The notes under the pieces: generated by a model | Told to the model about the DNA's origin: nothing | The model's input: the letters and a program-made list of their open reading frames with translations, nothing else | The model's database searches: none | Origin: Cellulosimicrobium cellulans | GTDB taxonomy: Bacteria; Actinomycetota; Actinomycetes; Actinomycetales; Cellulomonadaceae | Reading direction: 5' to 3' | DNA length: 64,000 nt | Assembly: GCF_024124905.1 (NCBI RefSeq) | Contig: NZ_JAMXST010000001.1 | Location: 372,001 to 436,000 of the forward strand | Made by a program: the position numbers and the translations under genes | Part shown: piece after piece, positions 41,825 through 50,884 of the stretch | How the letters are laid out: each line of letters starts with the position of its first letter | How positions within the stretch are numbered: position 1 is the first letter of the stretch

Positions 41825-42661
41825 TCAGACCACGGGGCCGGAGCCCTGAGCGATCTGGAGCACGCGGGAGACGCCCGGCTGGTCGGGGTCGTCGGTGATC
41901 TCACGGCCGTCGAGCCAGCTCTCGACGACGTGGGCGAGCTCGCCGGGGTGGCTGAAGTTCATGGCGTGGGCGGCGCCGTCGATCGCCACGATCGTCACGT
42001 GCGGGGGCGCGAGGGTGCCGACCTCGTGCACGCGCCGGGGCGGCGGCATGAGCGGGTCGCGCGTGCCGATCACCGCGAGGGTGGGGACCGGGACGCGGAT
42101 CACGCGTTCGAGCGACGGGAACCGGACGAGCTCGGAGAACAGGTGCAGCGCGTTGACGGCACCGAAGCGCGCGTAGTCGGGCACGGCGATGCGCGCCATC
42201 CGCGGGCTCTCCCGGCCGGCGTCCCGGGCGAGCTGGGTGAGCGCGCGGGCGAACGGCTGGTTGTGGACGCCGCCGGCGGGCGAGGCGAGGACGATCCCCG
42301 CGACGCGCTCCGGTGCGGAGTGCGCGACCTCCAGGCTGATCGGGCCGCCCATGGAGTTGCCGACGAGGATCACCCGCTCGAGCTCGAGCGCGTCGAGCAG
42401 CGAGAGCAGCGCCCACGCGAGCGACGGGATCCCGAGGGTGTGACCCCAGCGCTCGCTGCGCCCGTAGCCGGGCAGGTCCGGCACGACGGCGGTCGCCCGG
42501 TGCGCGAGGCGCTCCGCGGTCGGGAGCAGGTACGTGCCGGAGACCGCGAACCCGTGCACGTGCACGATCGGGACGGCGCCCGGCACGTCCGGGCCGATCC
42601 GCACGAACACGTCGTGCCCCTCCACCTCGACGTGGCGCGAGCGCCACCCGTCAGCAGCCAT
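41825..42661 (-). CDS. Alpha/beta-hydrolase fold enzyme
   Basis: 278 residues. Nucleophile elbow GNSMGG (about Ser102), acid in IGTRDPLM and His in DGAAHAMNFSH complete the triad. The oxyanion HGFAVSG segment lies near residue 36. A general esterase or haloperoxidase-type hydrolase; the substrate is unknown. Divergent from the MFS exporter at 42775. Confidence 0.85.
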   Translation of the reverse strand: MAADGWRSRHVEVEGHDVFVRIGPDVPGAVPIVHVHGFAVSGTYLLPTAERLAHRATAVVPDLPGYGRSERWGHTLGIPSLAWALLSLLDALELERVILVGNSMGGPISLEVAHSAPERVAGIVLASPAGGVHNQPFARALTQLARDAGRESPRMARIAVPDYARFGAVNALHLFSELVRFPSLERVIRVPVPTLAVIGTRDPLMPPPRRVHEVGTLAPPHVTIVAIDGAAHAMNFSHPGELAHVVESWLDGREITDDPDQPGVSRVLQIAQGSGPVV

Positions 42662-42774
42662 AGGCCGATGGTGGCAGAGCGGACGCCGCAGCGCCCGGGC
42701 AGCGGGAGCACCCGCGGCGGGTGAGGCGGGCGCACGGCGCGGCCGGTGAGCATGGACGGCGGACGGGGGTCGAC

Positions 42775-44370
42775 GTGGAGCAGAGCACCGAGAACACCGC
42801 CGGCCGGCCGACCGCGGCCGCCCGGCGTCTCGCGCTGCTCCTCGCCGCGGCGATGTTCGTCCTGGTCGTCGACACGTCGTTCATGAACGTGTCGATCTCG
42901 GCCGTGGTCCGCGACCTGGACACGACCGTGAGCGGGGTGCAGACGGCGATCGCGCTCGAGGCGCTCGTCTCCGCGTCGTTCATCCTCGTGGGCAGCAAGG
43001 TCGGCGACCTCGTCGGGCGCCGCCGCGCGTACGTCGTCGGGCTGCTCGCGTACGGGGCGGGCGCCGTCGCGATGACCATGGCCCAGAGCCTCGTGGCCGT
43101 CGTGGTCTTCTGGTCGGTCGTCGGCGGCCTGGGCGCCGCGCTGCTGCTCCCGGCCATGCAGTCGCTCGTGCACGGGAACTTCGACGGCGCCGCGCGCAAG
43201 TCCGCCTACGCGCTCGTGGGGGCCGCGGCGTCGATCGCGGCGGCCGTCGGGCCGCTGCTGGGCGGCGTCATCACGACGACCCTGTCGTGGCGCGTGGCCT
43301 TCGGTCTCGAGGCCGCGGTCATCGTGGTGGTGCTCCTGGGGGTGCGGCTCGTGCGCGACGTCCCGTACACCGGCGACCGCACGGTCGACGTCGTGGGGAC
43401 CGTCCTGTCGGTCGTCGGGATGGGCGGCATCGTCCTCGGCGTCCTCGTCTGGCAGGAGGGCGGCGAGGCGGTCGGGGCGTTCGTGGTCGTCGGTGCCGCG
43501 GGCCTCGTGGGGCTGGCGGCCTGGCTCGTGCGGCGCGCGCGGGCGGGGCGGACGACGCTCGTCGACCCGGGCCTGTTTCGCTCCCCCGCGTTCCGCGTCG
43601 GCGTCTCCCAGCAGCTCTTGCAACAGGTCGCGCTCGGTGGCGCGATGATCGCGCTGCCGATCTTCCTCCAGATGGCGCTCGGCTACGACGCGCTCCTGGC
43701 GGGCCTCTCGCTCGCCCCGCTGTCGCTGACGATGTTCGCCGCCGCGCTCGTCGCGGGCAAGCGTCCCGGCCGACGCCGCCCGGCCACGCGCGTGCTCGCC
43801 GGGTTCGCGCTGCTCGTCCTCGGGATCGCGGCGGCCGTCCTCGTGGTGCCGCGCGCGACGTCGGGCTGGTGGCTGGCGCTGCCCCTCGTCGTCGCGGGCG
43901 CCGGGCTCGGGCTGCTCGTGTCGCAGCTCAACGCGTACACGCTCTCCCCCGTCCCCGAGGAGCGCGCGAGCGAGGCCGCGGGCGTCAGCTCGGCGGCGGG
44001 GTCGTTCGGGCTCTCGCTCGGCCTCGCCGTCGCCGGTGCGGTGATGCTCGCGTCGCTCGCCGCCGGGTTCACGGCACAGGCCGAGTCGAGCACCGTCCTG
44101 CCCCCGGACGACAAGCAGCAGGTCGCGACGGTGCTCGAGGACGACGCCGAGATCATGAGCGACGCCCAGCTCGTCGAGCTGCTCGCCGACGAGCCGCCCG
44201 AGGTGCAGGACGAGATCCTGCGCATCAACGACGACGTCCGAGCCCGCGCGCTCCAGGTCGCGCTCCTCGTGCCGCTCGTCGCGGGACTGCTCGGCGTGGT
44301 CGCCGCGCTGCGCATGCGACGGATCCCCGATCCCGAGGTGCGCGAGGACGCGCCCCCGGCCCTCGGCTGA
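42775..44370 (+). CDS. MFS drug-efflux transporter (DHA2/EmrB-QacA type)
   Basis: 531 residues from GTG 42775. About 14 helices, motif A in GSKVGDLVGRRRAY and the DHA2-like start VLVVDTSFMNVSISAVVRDL support drug:proton antiport. A ~60-residue acidic loop (DDAEIMSDAQLVELLADEPP) precedes the last helix and is unusually long. An upstream GTG at 42721 is possible but unsupported. Confidence 0.85.
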   Translation: MEQSTENTAGRPTAAARRLALLLAAAMFVLVVDTSFMNVSISAVVRDLDTTVSGVQTAIALEALVSASFILVGSKVGDLVGRRRAYVVGLLAYGAGAVAMTMAQSLVAVVVFWSVVGGLGAALLLPAMQSLVHGNFDGAARKSAYALVGAAASIAAAVGPLLGGVITTTLSWRVAFGLEAAVIVVVLLGVRLVRDVPYTGDRTVDVVGTVLSVVGMGGIVLGVLVWQEGGEAVGAFVVVGAAGLVGLAAWLVRRARAGRTTLVDPGLFRSPAFRVGVSQQLLQQVALGGAMIALPIFLQMALGYDALLAGLSLAPLSLTMFAAALVAGKRPGRRRPATRVLAGFALLVLGIAAAVLVVPRATSGWWLALPLVVAGAGLGLLVSQLNAYTLSPVPEERASEAAGVSSAAGSFGLSLGLAVAGAVMLASLAAGFTAQAESSTVLPPDDKQQVATVLEDDAEIMSDAQLVELLADEPPEVQDEILRINDDVRARALQVALLVPLVAGLLGVVAALRMRRIPDPEVREDAPPALG

Positions 44371-44568
44371 CGCCCGACGACCGGCACCGCAGGTCGGCTC
44401 GCTCGGCACGGTCCGTGACCGGACCGAGACTCCCTTCGTCGCTCGCGCTAACCGCCGCGAAACTCCCGGGAAACAGCGACTTGTGAGCATCGGTCCCGGC
44501 AGGGGGCTCCACCACCACCGCGGTCGTGCGCGCAGTCCGGCGCGCGCCGAGGAAGGACCAGCTCCCCC

Positions 44569-45315
44569 ATGACCCACTTCCCTTCGCGCCGACGGCTCGG
44601 CCGGCGCGCCGCGCTCGTCGGCGGCCTGGCGGTCGCCGCGACCGCTCTCACCGCCCCGGCTCACGCCGCGCCGTCGGTCTCCGACGCGACCCTCGACGCA
44701 CCGTCGAGCGTCGAGGTCGGCGCCCCGATCACGGTGACCGTCGCTGCGGCCGGTGCCGTCGACCTCTACGCCTACGACCTGGCGGTCTCCTACGACCCGG
44801 ATCTCGTCGAGCTCGTCGAGGACTCCGTGGTCACGCCCGACGGCGGGTTCTCCGACGTCGCCGACGACGCGGCCGGGACCGTCTCCGTCACGCACACGCG
44901 GCTCGGCACGTCCCCCGGACTCGCGGGCGACGTCACGCTCGCGACGCTCACGTTCACCGCCGTGGCCGACGGCGACGCCCCGTTCGCCGTCCCCACGGCC
45001 ACCCTCGTCGGCGCCGACGCCACGACGGCGTCGCTGACGGACGCCGCGGCCGCCTCGACGACCGTCACGGCCGTCGTGACGACACCGCCCACGGACGACC
45101 CGACGGACGGCACGACCTCTCCGTCTCCGACCGGTGACGGCTCGGCCGCTCCCGGGGCCGACGGCGCGTCCGACTCGCCGTCGACCTCGGCCGGATCGGG
45201 CTCGCTCGCCTCGACGGGCGCGAGCGTCGCGTGGTTCGTGGGGGCGGCCCTGCTCGCCGTCGCGGCGGGCGTCGGGATCCTCTGGGCACGCCGTCGGGCG
45301 GTGGCCTCGCGATGA
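44569..45315 (+). CDS. Cohesin-domain surface protein with LAxTG sorting signal
   Basis: 248 residues. Signal peptide ~1-33 with a twin-Arg-like start (RRRLGRRAALVGG) and AHA cleavage site. Residues ~36-170 are a cohesin-like beta-sandwich (DLYAYDLAVSYDPDLVELVE and LATLTFTAVADGDA are the characteristic strands). A Pro/Thr/Ser linker follows, then LASTG at 213-217, a hydrophobic helix and RRR, the sortase-anchoring layout. The next gene encodes a dockerin enzyme, so this is probably its cell-wall receptor. Confidence 0.8.
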   Translation: MTHFPSRRRLGRRAALVGGLAVAATALTAPAHAAPSVSDATLDAPSSVEVGAPITVTVAAAGAVDLYAYDLAVSYDPDLVELVEDSVVTPDGGFSDVADDAAGTVSVTHTRLGTSPGLAGDVTLATLTFTAVADGDAPFAVPTATLVGADATTASLTDAAAASTTVTAVVTTPPTDDPTDGTTSPSPTGDGSAAPGADGASDSPSTSAGSGSLASTGASVAWFVGAALLAVAAGVGILWARRRAVASR

Positions 45316-45410
45316 CTCTCGAGACGACCCCCGACCTGACGAGCACCCGTCCGACCGCCGCGCCCGGCGCGCCCGCGCCCCGGGTCCGTCACACCTCGAA
45401 GGAGCAGCCC

Positions 45411-47261
45411 GTGCCCACCATCCACCGACGCGCCGCGGCGGGCGGGCTCGCCGCGCTCACGGCGACAGGGCTCGTGCTCGCCGTCGCCACGGCTCCCGTC
45501 GCGACCGCGGCTCCCGCCGCGACCCCGCTCCTCGCCCCGTACTGGACGGAGCTCGACCTCACGGGCGACGACCAGGTCACCTCGGACGACCTCGCCGTCG
45601 TCGCCGCGGCGCTCGGCGCGACGACCGACGACGCCGCGTGGGCCGACGTCGCGACGGCCGACACGGACCGCGACGGCACGATCACCGTCGCGGACCTCGC
45701 CGCCGTGTCCCAGCGGATGATCTACGACGACGGGCCGTTCGAGCTCGTCGAGGCCTCGGTGCTCGACATGCAGGCCGCGATGAACGCAGGGGTCACGTCG
45801 TCCGTCGCGATCACCCAGGAGTACCTGGACCGCATCGCGGCCTACGACACGACGCTCGTCGACACGGGCGCGGGCGGGCGGCCCCTGCACTCGATCGTCA
45901 CGACGAGCGACGTGGCGCTCGAGGCCGCCGCGCGCGCGGACGCGGCCCGCGCCGCGGACGGCATGACGAGCCTGCTGCTCGGCGTGCCCGTCGCGCTCAA
46001 GGACAACTACGACACGAAGGACATGCCGACGACGGGCGGCTGCGGCTGCTGGGACGGCAACCGGACCGCGACCGACGCGACGATGGTCGACGGGCTGCGC
46101 GCCGACGGGGCCGTCGTCCTGGCCAAGGCGAGCCTCGACGAGTTCGCGTTCGGCTTCGTGTCCGAGTTCTCCTCGTACCAGGACGCGGGGACGAGCACGC
46201 TCGTCGCGAGCCCGTACGTCACGAGCCGCACGGCCGGCGGGTCGAGCGGCGGCACGGGCGCGGCGATCGCCGCCAACCTCGCCGGGCTCGGGTTCGGCAC
46301 GGACACGGGTGGCTCGATCCGAGTGCCGTCGTCGTACAACCAGCTCGTGGGCGTGCGGCCGACGGTCGGGCTCGCGAGCCGCGACGGCATCATCCCGCTC
46401 GCACTGAGCCAGGACACGGGCGGCCCCATGGCACGCAGCGTCCTGGACGCGGCCGTCGCGCTCGACGCGGTCGTGGGCGTCGACCCGGCGGACCCCGTGA
46501 CGTCGCGCCAGGAGGGAGCGGTCCCCGCCTCGTACACGCAGTACCTGGACGCGGACGCGCTCGACGGCGCCCGCATCGGGTACGTGCCGTCCATGCTGGG
46601 GAGCAACGCCACGACCCTGCGCCTCTGGGCGCAGACGCGGGCCACGCTGGAGTCGCTCGGCGCCACCGTCGTCGAGGTGACGCCGCCCCCGACCTGGTCG
46701 CCGGTCCTCCCGAACGGGTTCGCGAGCGTGCTCAGCGAGGGCTCGGGCTCGACGAACGAGTTCAAGCACGACCTGGACGAGTACGTCGCGCACCACCTCT
46801 CGACCGACGTCACGGCGCGGTCGCTGGCGGGCATCGTCGAGTCCGGGCGGTACGTCCCGTCGCGGCGCAGCACCTACGTGTCGCGCGACGCCGTCACCCC
46901 GGAGACGTACCAGGCGTGGGCCGGACCCGCGGGCACGCACACGAAGGTCCTCGCCGAGGGCAAGCAGCTCGTCACCGCGATGCTCGACGACGCCGACCTC
47001 GACGCGCTCGTCTACCCCAGCGCGAACCCGTACGGGACCATCGGCACCAACCTGCGGCTCAGCCCCAACACGGGCCTCCCCGCCGTGACGGTGCCGATCG
47101 GACAGGCGACCGAGGCCGACGCGACCGTCACGGGCGGAGGCGTCAATCTCGAGCTCCTGGGCCGCGACTTCGAGGAGGGCCCGCTCCTCGGCCTGGCGTT
47201 CGCGCTCGAGCAGGCGACGCACGCGCGCACGTCGCCGGCGCTCTACGGCCCGCTCGACTGA
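45411..47261 (+). CDS. Secreted amidase with N-terminal dockerin-like domain
   Basis: 616 residues. GTG at 45411 has AAGGAG upstream and starts a signal peptide (1-34); an ATG at 45312 overlapping the previous stop would give a long charged leader before it. Residues ~46-103 hold two dockerin-type calcium loops, D49-x-T-x-D53 to D60 and D84-x-D86-x-D88-G to D95. Residues ~115-616 are an amidase-signature enzyme with Lys197 (VALKDN), TAGGSSGG and Ser302 (GTDTGGS). The substrate may be a peptide or amide. The N-terminal position of the dockerin is unusual. Confidence 0.85.
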   Translation: MPTIHRRAAAGGLAALTATGLVLAVATAPVATAAPAATPLLAPYWTELDLTGDDQVTSDDLAVVAAALGATTDDAAWADVATADTDRDGTITVADLAAVSQRMIYDDGPFELVEASVLDMQAAMNAGVTSSVAITQEYLDRIAAYDTTLVDTGAGGRPLHSIVTTSDVALEAAARADAARAADGMTSLLLGVPVALKDNYDTKDMPTTGGCGCWDGNRTATDATMVDGLRADGAVVLAKASLDEFAFGFVSEFSSYQDAGTSTLVASPYVTSRTAGGSSGGTGAAIAANLAGLGFGTDTGGSIRVPSSYNQLVGVRPTVGLASRDGIIPLALSQDTGGPMARSVLDAAVALDAVVGVDPADPVTSRQEGAVPASYTQYLDADALDGARIGYVPSMLGSNATTLRLWAQTRATLESLGATVVEVTPPPTWSPVLPNGFASVLSEGSGSTNEFKHDLDEYVAHHLSTDVTARSLAGIVESGRYVPSRRSTYVSRDAVTPETYQAWAGPAGTHTKVLAEGKQLVTAMLDDADLDALVYPSANPYGTIGTNLRLSPNTGLPAVTVPIGQATEADATVTGGGVNLELLGRDFEEGPLLGLAFALEQATHARTSPALYGPLD

Positions 47262-47287
47262 GCCCGGGTACTGCGCTCCTGCCGGAC

Positions 47288-47317
47288 GGCGGCCGGTCCC
47301 TCGCGGGTCCGGCCGCC
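47288..47317. terminator. Stem-loop after the dockerin-amidase gene
   Basis: GGCGGCCGG (47288-47296) pairs with CCGGCCGCC (47309-47317) around a 12-nt loop. There is no T-run, as is common in high-GC actinobacteria. Confidence 0.6.
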
Positions 47318-47395
47318 GCCCTCGCGTCGGACCGGTCGAAGGGTGCTAGGTTCCTCCTGACACCGCTATCAACCTCAACGCCGAGGGACGCCCGG

Positions 47396-48964
47396 ATGCC
47401 ACTCGTACACACCCCAGCCACCCGCACCGCGCGTTCTCTGCGGCGCAGGCTGCGCACGCTGCTCGCCGCCCTGACCACCGTCGGGCTCCTCCTGACCGGC
47501 CTCGGGACGGCGTCCGCCACCGACGCGCCCGCGCCCGACGCCGCGGGCTGGTTCACGAGCTGGGCCCAGTCCCAGCAGCGCGTCTCCACCAAGAACTTCG
47601 CGAACCAGTCGATGCGGATGGTCACCCGCCTGAGCCAGGGCGGGGACGCCGTGCGGATCCGGCTGCAGAACCAGTTCGGGGTCGGGCCGGTCGTCATCGA
47701 CCAGACGTCGCTCGCCCTGAGCGCCGGCGGACCGGCGATCGTCGCGGGCACCGACCGCGTGCTCACCTTCGGCGGGGCCGAGAGCGTCACGATCCCCGTG
47801 GGCGGAGAGGTCTGGAGCGACCCGACGAGCATCGCCACCGACGACCTCGACGAGGTCGCCGTGACCTTCTACCTCGCCCGGCCGACCGTGACGAGCCTGC
47901 ACGACCGCGCGGGCCGCAACAACTACGGGGCGCCGACCGGGTCGGGGAACCTCAACGCCGAGGTCTCCGGCGCGTCGTTCACCGAGAACCTGCCGTGGAC
48001 CTACTTCGTCAGCGCGGTCGACGTGTACGACGCGGACGTCGCGGGCACGATCGTCGCCTACGGGAGCTCCGTCGTCGACGGCGTGGGCAGCGAGAACTGC
48101 GGGCCGGGCTGCGACGCGTTCGGCCAGGACCGACGTTGGACCGACGACCTCGCGCGGCGCGTCGCGGCCGAGCTGCCGCCGTCGCGGCAGGTCGCGATCG
48201 TCAACGAGGGGATCAGCGGCACGACCTCCTCGCCCGCGTGCGGGGGCGGCGGGAACGACGGCGTCTCGCGCCTCGAGCGCGACGTGCTCGCCCTGCACGG
48301 GGTGACCGGCGTGATCTTCTACTACGGCACCAACGACCTGGCGAACGGCTGCACGGACGCGACGATCCTGGCCAGCTACGAGCAGATCTTCGAACGGCTG
48401 CGCGCCGAGGGCATCAAGGTCTTCGTCACCCCCATCACCCCGCGCCCCGGGTACACCGCGCTGCAGAACCAGTACCGCCGCGCCGTCAACGACGTCGTGC
48501 GGGCGGGCGGCGACTGCAGCGGCACGTGCGACGGCGTCCTCGACTTCGACGCGGTCCTGCGGGACCCGGCGAACCCCGACTCGATCTACCCGCCCTACGA
48601 CACCGGGGACGGCGTCCACGCCAACGTCGCCGGGCAGCAGGCCATCGCCGACTCGGTCCCGCTCGACCTCCTCGTCGGCGACCGGCCGTCGGTCGCGACG
48701 GACGTGCGCCTGCGCTGCCTCGCCGGCACCCCGTACGTCGCGGTCCGCGTCGCCAACACGGACGACGTCGCGCTCGACGTCGACGTGGAGACCGCCTACG
48801 GGTCGAGGTCGTTCACCGGCGTCGCGCCCGGGTCGAGCGCGTACCAGTCGTTCGCCGTGCGGACCGCACCGGGCGGCGGCGTCGTGACGGTCACCGCGCG
48901 CACGGCGGGAGGTGGCGGCGCCGAGCGGGTCGAGCAGGTCGAGCACGCCGCGCCGGCCTGCTGA
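47396..48964 (+). CDS. Secreted SGNH/GDSL-type esterase
   Basis: 522 residues with a signal peptide (~1-42). Residues ~50-210 are a beta-rich N-terminal domain. The SGNH hydrolase domain has block I AYGSSVVDG (Ser225, with Ser in place of the usual Asp of GDS), a block III GTNDLANG and block V DGVHAN. A ~100-residue beta domain ends the protein. Likely hydrolyses ester substituents of plant polymers. It lies downstream of the cohesin and dockerin genes but has no dockerin of its own. Confidence 0.85.
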   Translation: MPLVHTPATRTARSLRRRLRTLLAALTTVGLLLTGLGTASATDAPAPDAAGWFTSWAQSQQRVSTKNFANQSMRMVTRLSQGGDAVRIRLQNQFGVGPVVIDQTSLALSAGGPAIVAGTDRVLTFGGAESVTIPVGGEVWSDPTSIATDDLDEVAVTFYLARPTVTSLHDRAGRNNYGAPTGSGNLNAEVSGASFTENLPWTYFVSAVDVYDADVAGTIVAYGSSVVDGVGSENCGPGCDAFGQDRRWTDDLARRVAAELPPSRQVAIVNEGISGTTSSPACGGGGNDGVSRLERDVLALHGVTGVIFYYGTNDLANGCTDATILASYEQIFERLRAEGIKVFVTPITPRPGYTALQNQYRRAVNDVVRAGGDCSGTCDGVLDFDAVLRDPANPDSIYPPYDTGDGVHANVAGQQAIADSVPLDLLVGDRPSVATDVRLRCLAGTPYVAVRVANTDDVALDVDVETAYGSRSFTGVAPGSSAYQSFAVRTAPGGGVVTVTARTAGGGGAERVEQVEHAAPAC

Positions 48965-49117
48965 CGGACGCGCGAGGCGCCGAGCCGGGCGGGCGTCGAG
49001 CGCGTCGTCGTGCACAGCAGCGAGCGTGCCGTCCGCGCCGACGACCGGGCGGGCATCACGTCCGACGCGAGCGCTTGCGCCACCGGCGACTGCGCCCGGT
49101 CGACGCTCCTCGTGACG

Positions 49118-49666
49118 TCAGGGGCGCGTGACGTCGAGGAGGGCGTCGATCGACCCGGCCTCCTCGACGAGCCCCGACCACCCGACCCGCGAGGCGGTCT
49201 GCGCCTCCGCGTCCGTGAGCAGCCGCAGCGTGCGGATGTGGCCGACCACGTTCCCCGCGGCGTCGATCACGTCGTCCAGCGCGGCTCCCCACCGCGAACC
49301 CGTGGCCATGATGGCGGAGATCTGCGTCCCGGTCAGGAACGGGTCCCGGTTGCGCCACGGCGTCTCGAACGGCGGCGTGCGGCGGTTGACCGCGATGTCG
49401 TCGCACACGATCCGCAGGGCGACGAGCGCGGCGCCCTCCTGACCCTCGGGCACCTCGACCGCCAGCTCGACGGGAGGCCCGGCGTCGACCGGCAGCCGGG
49501 AGACGCCCGCGGTGAGGAGCGTGATCGGCCCGTCCGTCGGCTGCTTGGCCACGACCATGACGGAGCCGCCGATGCGCTCGTCGAGCAGGGCCGGCGGCAC
49601 GCCGAACGCGTCGAAGACGTGGTTCGGGAAGGCGTCGTGGCTCCGAGCGAGCGGGAGGTCGGTCAT
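49118..49666 (-). CDS. Suppressor-of-fused-like domain protein
   Basis: 182 residues. The order of a GGSVMVVAKQ strand, GPITLLTAGVSRLPV and PVELAVEVPEGQ recalls bacterial SUFU-domain proteins, which occur in immunity and toxin-related loci. The similarity is moderate. The start MTDLPLARSH at 49666 is preferred over the longer frame to 49771, which crosses a repeat. Confidence 0.5.
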   Translation of the reverse strand: MTDLPLARSHDAFPNHVFDAFGVPPALLDERIGGSVMVVAKQPTDGPITLLTAGVSRLPVDAGPPVELAVEVPEGQEGAALVALRIVCDDIAVNRRTPPFETPWRNRDPFLTGTQISAIMATGSRWGAALDDVIDAAGNVVGHIRTLRLLTDAEAQTASRVGWSGLVEEAGSIDALLDVTRP

Positions 49667-49715
49667 GGGCACCGATCCTCGGGGCGGCGGGCCGCAGGCT
49701 CGCCGCCCGACGCCC

Positions 49716-49797
49716 CCGAGATGGCGACGTACGGCGCTCGACTCCGGGCCCGAGCGGTCGCGCGTCGCCATCTCGGCGGCACGCCGCTATCTCGGGG
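49716..49797. repeat. Intergenic inverted repeat, REP-like
   Basis: CCGAGATGGCGACG (49716-49729) pairs with CGTCGCCATCTCGG (49763-49776), 14 bp perfect, with a 33-nt loop. A third partial copy, TATCTCGGGG, follows at 49788-49797. It sits between two co-directional minus-strand genes and overlaps the last codons of the left end of the membrane-protein gene. It may be a repetitive extragenic element of this genome. Confidence 0.6.
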
Positions 49798-50884
49798 CAG
49801 CACGTCCGGTCCTCGGGGTGGTCCGGGACCGGGCCCGACGGTCGTCGTCGCCGCCCAGAGCGGCGCCGAGAGCGGACAGCACCAGCAGGTCGACGGCCAG
49901 GCCCGCGACGCCGACCCACTGGAGCGCGCGGAACACGAGGAGCTGGGTGAGCAGCAGCGACACGAGCACGCCACGGCGGACCCAGACCGCGCCCGCGCGG
50001 TGGTCCTCCGGACTCCCGCCGCGGGCCACGACGACGCCCGCCACGACGCACGCGACCGTCCCCGCGACCCCGACGACGATCCCCGCGCCCACCCACGTCG
50101 GCACGTCGATCCCGCCGGTGAGCACGCGGACGCCGGCGAACAGCGACCCGAGCGCGGTGCCCAGCACGAGGACCACGACCACGGCGGCCGCCCAGGGCCG
50201 CCCCAGGGCCGCTGCGAACCACGCGGACGCACGGCGGACGAGCGCGCGCACGGGGTCGGGGACGTCGACGTCGTCGCGCGGCACGGCCTCGACGAGCGCG
50301 GACACCTCCGCCGCGGCGGGCTCGCCCCGGCCCCGCGCCGCGAGCGCCCGCGCCTCCTCCCGCGCGTCGTCGGTGAACCCGCCCGCGACGCCCGCGACCG
50401 CGCGATCGGTCGCGACGGCCAGGTACTCCGCCGGATGATGGCGGCGCCGCCCGTGCAGCGCCTCGACCACGAGCACGAGGACCACGACGGTCGCATAGAT
50501 CAGCGCCGCCGTCGGCTGGTAGAAGTAGTCGTTGTCCGCGGTGACGAACTTGCCGATCTCGTCGACGAACAGCCCGAACCCGACGCCGCCGACGACCGCA
50601 CCGAGCGAGCGCAGCGCGGGCCCGACGAACGACAGCAGCACGACGACCGCGAGCGCCATCCCGAGCCCGCCCCAGAGCACGTGCGCGACGTGCAGGTCTC
50701 CCCCGCCGACCTGCGGGTACCCGGAGGCGGCGAGCAGGAAGCGCGTGACGAGCACGGTCGCGACGGTCACGACGAGGAACGTCACGAGGTGGCGCGTGGC
50801 GGCGGTGTCGCGCGCGACGCCGAGGCGCAGCGCACGCCCCCGCCGGGTGACCCCCGCGGGGACGCGTGCGGCGCCGTCGCTCAC
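49787..50884 (-). CDS. Polytopic membrane protein downstream of der (unknown)
   Basis: 365 residues with about eight hydrophobic helices arranged in two groups and a cytoplasmic loop (~140-200) rich in Ala/Arg/Glu. Segments [20 protein letters not shown] and [11 protein letters not shown] are distinctive but I know no function. The GTG at 50884 overlaps the der stop, so the two are coupled. Confidence 0.7.
   Translation of the reverse strand: MSDGAARVPAGVTRRGRALRLGVARDTAATRHLVTFLVVTVATVLVTRFLLAASGYPQVGGGDLHVAHVLWGGLGMALAVVVLLSFVGPALRSLGAVVGGVGFGLFVDEIGKFVTADNDYFYQPTAALIYATVVVLVLVVEALHGRRRHHPAEYLAVATDRAVAGVAGGFTDDAREEARALAARGRGEPAAAEVSALVEAVPRDDVDVPDPVRALVRRASAWFAAALGRPWAAAVVVVLVLGTALGSLFAGVRVLTGGIDVPTWVGAGIVVGVAGTVACVVAGVVVARGGSPEDHRAGAVWVRRGVLVSLLLTQLLVFRALQWVGVAGLAVDLLVLSALGAALGGDDDRRARSRTTPRTGRAAPR

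Noticed and set aside
42370-44895. 841-codon minus-strand open frame opposite the MFS exporter
   Set aside because: Low-complexity Arg/Asp/Glu/His-rich translation typical of GC-rich antisense frames, with no domain.
45134-48964. Very long open frame (1276 codons) antiparallel in frame to the amidase and esterase
   Set aside because: It is a +1-type shadow of two clearly homologous secreted enzymes, Arg/Gly-rich with no domain; only its last part is real, because it is in frame with the SGNH esterase starting at 47396.
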